From Bacteroidales bacterium UBA1199 (lineage in GTDB: Bacteria > Bacteroidota > Bacteroidia > Bacteroidales > UBA932), in the NCBI GenBank assembly GCA_002309795.1, contig DBXZ01000056.1, forward strand, positions 19,536-29,598: a DNA stretch of 10,063 nucleotides, written 5' to 3'. The position numbers and the translations under genes are program-made. Under the pieces are notes generated by a model. That model was not told the DNA's origin. It ran no database searches and saw only the letters and a list, made by a program, of their open reading frames with translations. Positions 6,269 through 10,063 of the stretch are shown piece by piece. The number at the start of each line of letters is the position of its first letter. The first letter of the stretch is position 1.

Positions 6269-8653
6269 TTATTCTTTCTTTAGTTCCACCGCCGGATTGG
6301 TCCGGGCGGCCTTCAGGGTTTGCCGGAGGACGGTTCCAAAGGCGATGGTCAGCGAAATCACAACGGCTACCACGAACACCCAGCCGTAGCCTTCAGCCCT
6401 GTAGGCAAAGCGTTGCAGATAAACCTGGGCCGCCCAGATGGCCAGCGGAATGCCAATAAGGCAAGCCACGCCAACAAGAATCATATAGCTGCGGACATTC
6501 CTCAAGGTTTCGTGCGTCACATCAGAGCCGAAGACCTTCCGGATAGCAATCTGTTTCGTGTTCTCGTCGGCAAAGTAGGTGCTCATGGCCAACAGGCCCA
6601 GCAGGGCTATCAACACAGAGAGAACGGCGAAGAGTTCAACCAGGCGCAGCGTTCTCTTGACCGGGGCGAGCATTTTCTTGTTAATGTCACTTACAAAGCC
6701 ATACCGCCAGGCTGGCTCTTCCACTCCGGCAGTTTCCAGACGATACTCCCTGTAAGCCTGCCGGATGGCTTTGTCGTATGACTCGTCCTCTCCCGTGGTG
6801 CCAATCAACATACAGTTGGAATAGCGGAGTTCTTCTGCCCGGGTAACGATGACTCCACCATTGGGGTTCTGACGACTCTCCGAAGCCGGCCGGGTTGGAT
6901 AATCCGTCACCACGCCACCAATGAACTCCGGCTGGGCGCCGTTCATGTTGATTCTTCTGGGGAATACAGTAGATGTATCCGATACCGCTGCCGCGTTGAA
7001 AGCACTGCGGCTCATCCAAAGCGAATGCGTCAGCGGATGGCCGAAATCCTCCTCCACCTCAAGCCCTAGCAGTTTGAAATAGGTGGAATCACAGACGATG
7101 ACGGGCATATCGACGCGATGCTCCTCATCCACTTTGATTCCCATGGTCATATTGATGAGTCCAGGAATACCGCGCCCCACACCAGCTTTTGTCACAAAGG
7201 GCAACTGTTCCACCTTGTCCTTGAAGAGTTTCATCATATCGTAGTCGCGGGCAGAGTACTCAATGTAATAGAGATTCTCTGTTGCGGAGTGCATCGGCCG
7301 GGTGAGCATATGCCGCATCTGCACTTCCATCACCAGCGCCAAGGCAATCAGGAATACCGACAAGACGTTCTGCACCACAATGAACACCTTGCTCAGTACC
7401 ATTTTGCTGCGGCGCCGAAGCGTCCCTTTGATCACATCGATGGGTTCGTAACGCGAGGCTACGATGGCCGGAAGAAGTCCACAGAGGGTGCCCAAGAACA
7501 GGATGCTGGCGATGTATGCCAGGATATACCCGGGTGTTATCATAAAGGATAGCCTCACGCTGGTATCGCCGATGCCCAGCATCACCTCGTCTGGATCACT
7601 GGTGGAAACGAGGCTGTTCATCATCGGGACCAGAAAGTCGGCTAGTAGCAGTGCCGCGGCAAAGCAGACGGCGGTGAACGCCACGGATTCTCCGATGTAT
7701 TTCCAGAGGATGCCCGTTTTATCGGCTCCAAGCAGGCGCCGGGTGGCCATTTCTTTGGAACGCTTTCCCGTCAAAGCCAGGCTCAGGTTTACATAGTTGA
7801 AAATGGCCGACAGGAGCAGGAGAAGCACAACCACAGTCAGGAGCCTGAGCATCTGGGCGTTACCCTGACGGGTAAGCCCGTTGCTGTTTCCTGTCGCAAA
7901 GAAAGCCTCATCCATTCGGTAAGCTTTCCAGGAATCCACCTCTTCCCCACTCCAGATAGCGTCGTAGTTCTTGTGCAGCAGCGCTTTCACTTTGCCCCTC
8001 ACATCGTCGGGATTCGCATCTTCTCGTGCGCGGAACCAGGTCGTGTAGTTACCGATGCTGCCAAAGTTCCGCTCCTGCGCTGCAGCCCAGGTCCCCGAAA
8101 TGTGCGTAATGATGTCGTAGGGCATAAAGAAGGTCCCGTCAAAATCGGCAAAGATTCCTTTAATGGTACGGTCCGATTCATCCACTTTGATAGTACGCCC
8201 AATAAGTCTTCCTCCATCTATGGATAGTTTCCTGGCCAGTGATTCACTGATGAGGACATCATCCTTGCCCACAAAATCTTCCTCACTGCCTTCTACAAGA
8301 TGGTATTCCGGGAATACCTTGAAGAAGTCGGCATCAGTCTCCATTCCAGAGCACTGGAGCAAATCATCGCCCTCACGGATGAGCGGCTGCCACAGCAAGG
8401 CCACGCGGCTTGCTGCCTCGACCTCCGGGATATTCATCTCCAGTTCCTCTTTGTCCCAATAGGTCAAGCCCAGGAACTCATCACTTCCCAGAACAAATGT
8501 CCGCTTCCAGTCTGGAGACTCATGCGCCACCTCATACTGCTGCACCACATAGCTGCCAATCAGGATCACGAACGCCAGGCTCACGGCCAGTCCCACCGCC
8601 TCGATGACGGTGTAGAGTTTATTGCGGGATAGGAATTTTAGATAACTCTTCAT
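6269..8653 (-). CDS. Complete FtsX/MacB-type ABC transporter permease
   Basis: A 794-aa inner-membrane permease with two halves. Half 1 has a membrane segment at about 14-37, a MacB-like periplasmic domain at about 40-265, then three segments near 270-294, 318-345 and 373-400. The RRLLGA loop (305-310) is where such permeases contact the ATPase. Half 2 has a segment at about 423-443, a second periplasmic domain at about 445-665, and segments near 670-693, 722-745 and 757-780, with RKVFGS (705-710). The C-terminus is ARTNPAVELKKE. The length and eight-segment layout fit the Bacteroidota family annotated as 'ABC transporter permease/FtsX-like'. No ATPase domain is fused, so an ATP-binding subunit must come from elsewhere. 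Known MacB/LolCE relatives act in mechanotransmission, lipoprotein or peptide export; the substrate here is unknown. It starts 1 bp after the mini-permease stop. Confidence 0.9.
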   Translation of the reverse strand: MKSYLKFLSRNKLYTVIEAVGLAVSLAFVILIGSYVVQQYEVAHESPDWKRTFVLGSDEFLGLTYWDKEELEMNIPEVEAASRVALLWQPLIREGDDLLQCSGMETDADFFKVFPEYHLVEGSEEDFVGKDDVLISESLARKLSIDGGRLIGRTIKVDESDRTIKGIFADFDGTFFMPYDIITHISGTWAAAQERNFGSIGNYTTWFRAREDANPDDVRGKVKALLHKNYDAIWSGEEVDSWKAYRMDEAFFATGNSNGLTRQGNAQMLRLLTVVVLLLLLSAIFNYVNLSLALTGKRSKEMATRRLLGADKTGILWKYIGESVAFTAVCFAAALLLADFLVPMMNSLVSTSDPDEVMLGIGDTSVRLSFMITPGYILAYIASILFLGTLCGLLPAIVASRYEPIDVIKGTLRRRSKMVLSKVFIVVQNVLSVFLIALALVMEVQMRHMLTRPMHSATENLYYIEYSARDYDMMKLFKDKVEQLPFVTKAGVGRGIPGLINMTMGIKVDEEHRVDMPVIVCDSTYFKLLGLEVEEDFGHPLTHSLWMSRSAFNAAAVSDTSTVFPRRINMNGAQPEFIGGVVTDYPTRPASESRQNPNGGVIVTRAEELRYSNCMLIGTTGEDESYDKAIRQAYREYRLETAGVEEPAWRYGFVSDINKKMLAPVKRTLRLVELFAVLSVLIALLGLLAMSTYFADENTKQIAIRKVFGSDVTHETLRNVRSYMILVGVACLIGIPLAIWAAQVYLQRFAYRAEGYGWVFVVAVVISLTIAFGTVLRQTLKAARTNPAVELKKE

Positions 8654-8654
8654 A

Positions 8655-8906
8655 CTATTCGTTCTTTAACGATTCCACTGGATTGGCGCGGGCAATGCGG
8701 AGGCAGTTCAGTACCACTACGCCAAGGACAATAAGCAGTACCAGCAGCGCCCCACCGATGAAATACAGCGGACTCAGGGATACCTTCTCAGCAAACTGCT
8801 CCAGCCACTTATGGGCCACAAAGTAGGCGGCCACCAGGCCCGTGAAGTTCAGTATCACCGCCGCGGGATATCGACGTATCAGGCTTTTGAGATTCTTTAG
8901 TATCAT
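8655..8906 (-). CDS. Mini-permease: N- and C-terminal ends of an FtsX-type permease joined in frame
   Basis: An 83-aa two-segment membrane protein. Residues 1-30 (MILKNLKSLIRRYPAAVILN, then FTGLVAAYFV) resemble the cytoplasmic start and first membrane helix of Bacteroidota FtsX-like permeases. Residues 31-83 align without gaps to the last 53 residues of the 794-aa neighbour, with about 17 identities counted by eye. These include the final helix and the ARxNPxxxLKxE tail. Everything between, about 700 residues including both periplasmic domains and six membrane segments, is absent. The frame is clean, with an ATG start 3 bp after the previous stop and a TAG 1 bp before the next start, so it sits in a tightly packed operon. 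It is either a remnant of an internal deletion that still translates, or a small accessory membrane protein. Sequence alone does not settle which. Confidence 0.75.
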   Translation of the reverse strand: MILKNLKSLIRRYPAAVILNFTGLVAAYFVAHKWLEQFAEKVSLSPLYFIGGALLVLLIVLGVVVLNCLRIARANPVESLKNE

Positions 8907-8909
8907 AAT

Positions 8910-10063
8910 CTACTCCTTCTTTAACTCTACCGCCGGATTCGTCCTCGCGGCCTTGAGCACCTGCCAGATAACGGAGGCAAAGGCAATGGCTCCGGAAAGG
9001 AGCACAGCCGCCACAAAGATCCACCAATAGCCTTCCAACCGGTAAATATAGTCTTTCAGGTATTCCTGGGCCGCATATACGGCTATCGGGATGCCGATAA
9101 TACAGGCGATGCCAACGAGCACCATGTAGTCCCGGATTGTTCTCCTGGCTTCGGAGTCAACCGTGCCGCCGAAGACCTTCCGGACGGCGATGTCGCGGGA
9201 TTTCTCATCGGCATAATACGTGCTCATGGCCACCAGCCCCAGCAGGGCGATGATAATGGACAGGAGCATGAATATCTCCACCAGTCTCATATTGTTGCGG
9301 GCAGGCTTCCAATCCTCTGCAATATTCTCGTCAATCCAGAAGGCCAGGCTACCGTAAATCTGCTTGCCCTTTATGTAGTTTTCGTAAGTTTCCATGATCT
9401 GCGCTTTCGCCTCTTTCCTGTCCGGTGTGGTTTCTATGACCCAACCAGCGAAAGGAATGTCCTCGGAACGCATCAGCGAAACGATGGCATAGTCTTCTTC
9501 CCCAATATTGGCATTGTTCGTCGGGAAAGATTTGAAAACGCCGGCAACTTGTTCGCATCCTTTCGTCCGGCGGCTCAGCGTGCCACTGATGTCGTGATAG
9601 TCCGTATCGAAACCGGTAGCGGCATAACTCTTGTCCGAGAACCATACGCTGTTGAACTGTGGCGCATGAAAGTCCTCCAGAATCTCAAATCTGAACATTG
9701 AAAAAGCGGTGCTGTCCAGCCTGATCAGTTTATAGAGGATATCCTGACCATCCCGGGTAGTGCTGTACTGGCCCATATTGATACTGCCGGGAACGCCCGA
9801 ACTCCTTCCGATTCGTCTTACGCAAGGGAGCGCCTCAAGGGCATCTTTCAAAGGAGCATTGTCCTCACCGGAAAAATCTTTGAGGAAGAAGATGTTCTCA
9901 ATATTGCAGTTCATCGGTCGCTCCTGTGTCTTGCGCATCTGCGCCTCCATCGTGATGGCGAGCGCAATCAAGATGACCGCCAGGGCGTTTTGCAAAACGA
10001 TGAAAACCTTGCTGAAGACCATCTTGCTCTTGCGCCTGTATCCGCCTTTCATCACGTCCACGG
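8910..10063 (-). CDS. FtsX/MacB-type ABC transporter permease, C-terminal half (partial, cut by window edge)
   Basis: The frame is open to the right edge, so the N-terminal half lies outside the window; the GTG or ATG codons near 10061 are internal, not starts. The visible 384 residues correspond to the second half of the 794-aa neighbour. They begin with the DVMKGGYRRKSKMVFSKVFI linker and helix, continue through a periplasmic domain, and end with three membrane helices, an RKVFGG loop and the C-terminus ARTNPAVELKKE. That ending is identical over its last 12 residues to the neighbour, and long stretches are clearly homologous (IIALLGLVAMSTYYADE against LIALLGLLAMSTYFADE). The two full-size genes are therefore tandem paralogues flanking the mini-permease and probably belong to one transcript. 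The ATPase subunit may be encoded further right. Confidence 0.88.
   Translation of the reverse strand, partial: VDVMKGGYRRKSKMVFSKVFIVLQNALAVILIALAITMEAQMRKTQERPMNCNIENIFFLKDFSGEDNAPLKDALEALPCVRRIGRSSGVPGSINMGQYSTTRDGQDILYKLIRLDSTAFSMFRFEILEDFHAPQFNSVWFSDKSYAATGFDTDYHDISGTLSRRTKGCEQVAGVFKSFPTNNANIGEEDYAIVSLMRSEDIPFAGWVIETTPDRKEAKAQIMETYENYIKGKQIYGSLAFWIDENIAEDWKPARNNMRLVEIFMLLSIIIALLGLVAMSTYYADEKSRDIAVRKVFGGTVDSEARRTIRDYMVLVGIACIIGIPIAVYAAQEYLKDYIYRLEGYWWIFVAAVLLSGAIAFASVIWQVLKAARTNPAVELKKE

Overview
This window looks like chromosomal DNA from a fairly GC-rich member of the Bacteroidota, probably of the order Bacteroidales and possibly Rikenellaceae/Alistipes-like. The genus-level guess is inference. 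The basis is a TonB-dependent outer-membrane beta-barrel protein with a carboxypeptidase-regulatory-like N-domain, Bacteroidota-type FtsX permeases carrying the RKVFG motif, a lipid-anchored flavodoxin, a tRNA with no encoded CCA, and two promoters of the Bacteroides type (TTTG/GTTG, about 19-21 bp, TAnnTTTG).

Left edge (1-245): the 3' end of a tRNA gene is followed at once by a 25-bp inverted repeat that acts as a bidirectional terminator. Next come about 160 non-coding bases made of small hairpins and two exact 29-nt direct repeats. Each repeat contains a reverse-complement copy of the last 14 bases of the tRNA.

Minus-strand cluster (246-5332), in order of transcription: a stand-alone PAS-domain protein, a HAD-family phosphatase whose start overlaps the PAS stop (ATGA), a secreted TPR protein, and a 972-aa TonB-dependent-receptor-like protein whose start overlaps the TPR stop (ATGA). 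A good promoter lies in the last codons of the HAD gene, so the TPR/receptor pair can be transcribed separately from the PAS/HAD pair.

A plus-strand flavodoxin lipoprotein gene (5419-6246) diverges from the PAS gene across an 86-bp intergenic region with its own promoter. It converges on the next cluster with a 22-bp gap.

Right part (6269-10063), minus strand: a tandem array of FtsX/MacB-type ABC transporter permeases. An upstream permease is cut by the window edge. It is followed 3 bp later by an 83-aa 'mini-permease' made only of the N-terminal and C-terminal membrane ends of such a protein, and then 1 bp later by a complete 794-aa permease. No ATPase gene is in view. The mini-permease and the tRNA-tail repeats are the two least ordinary items.
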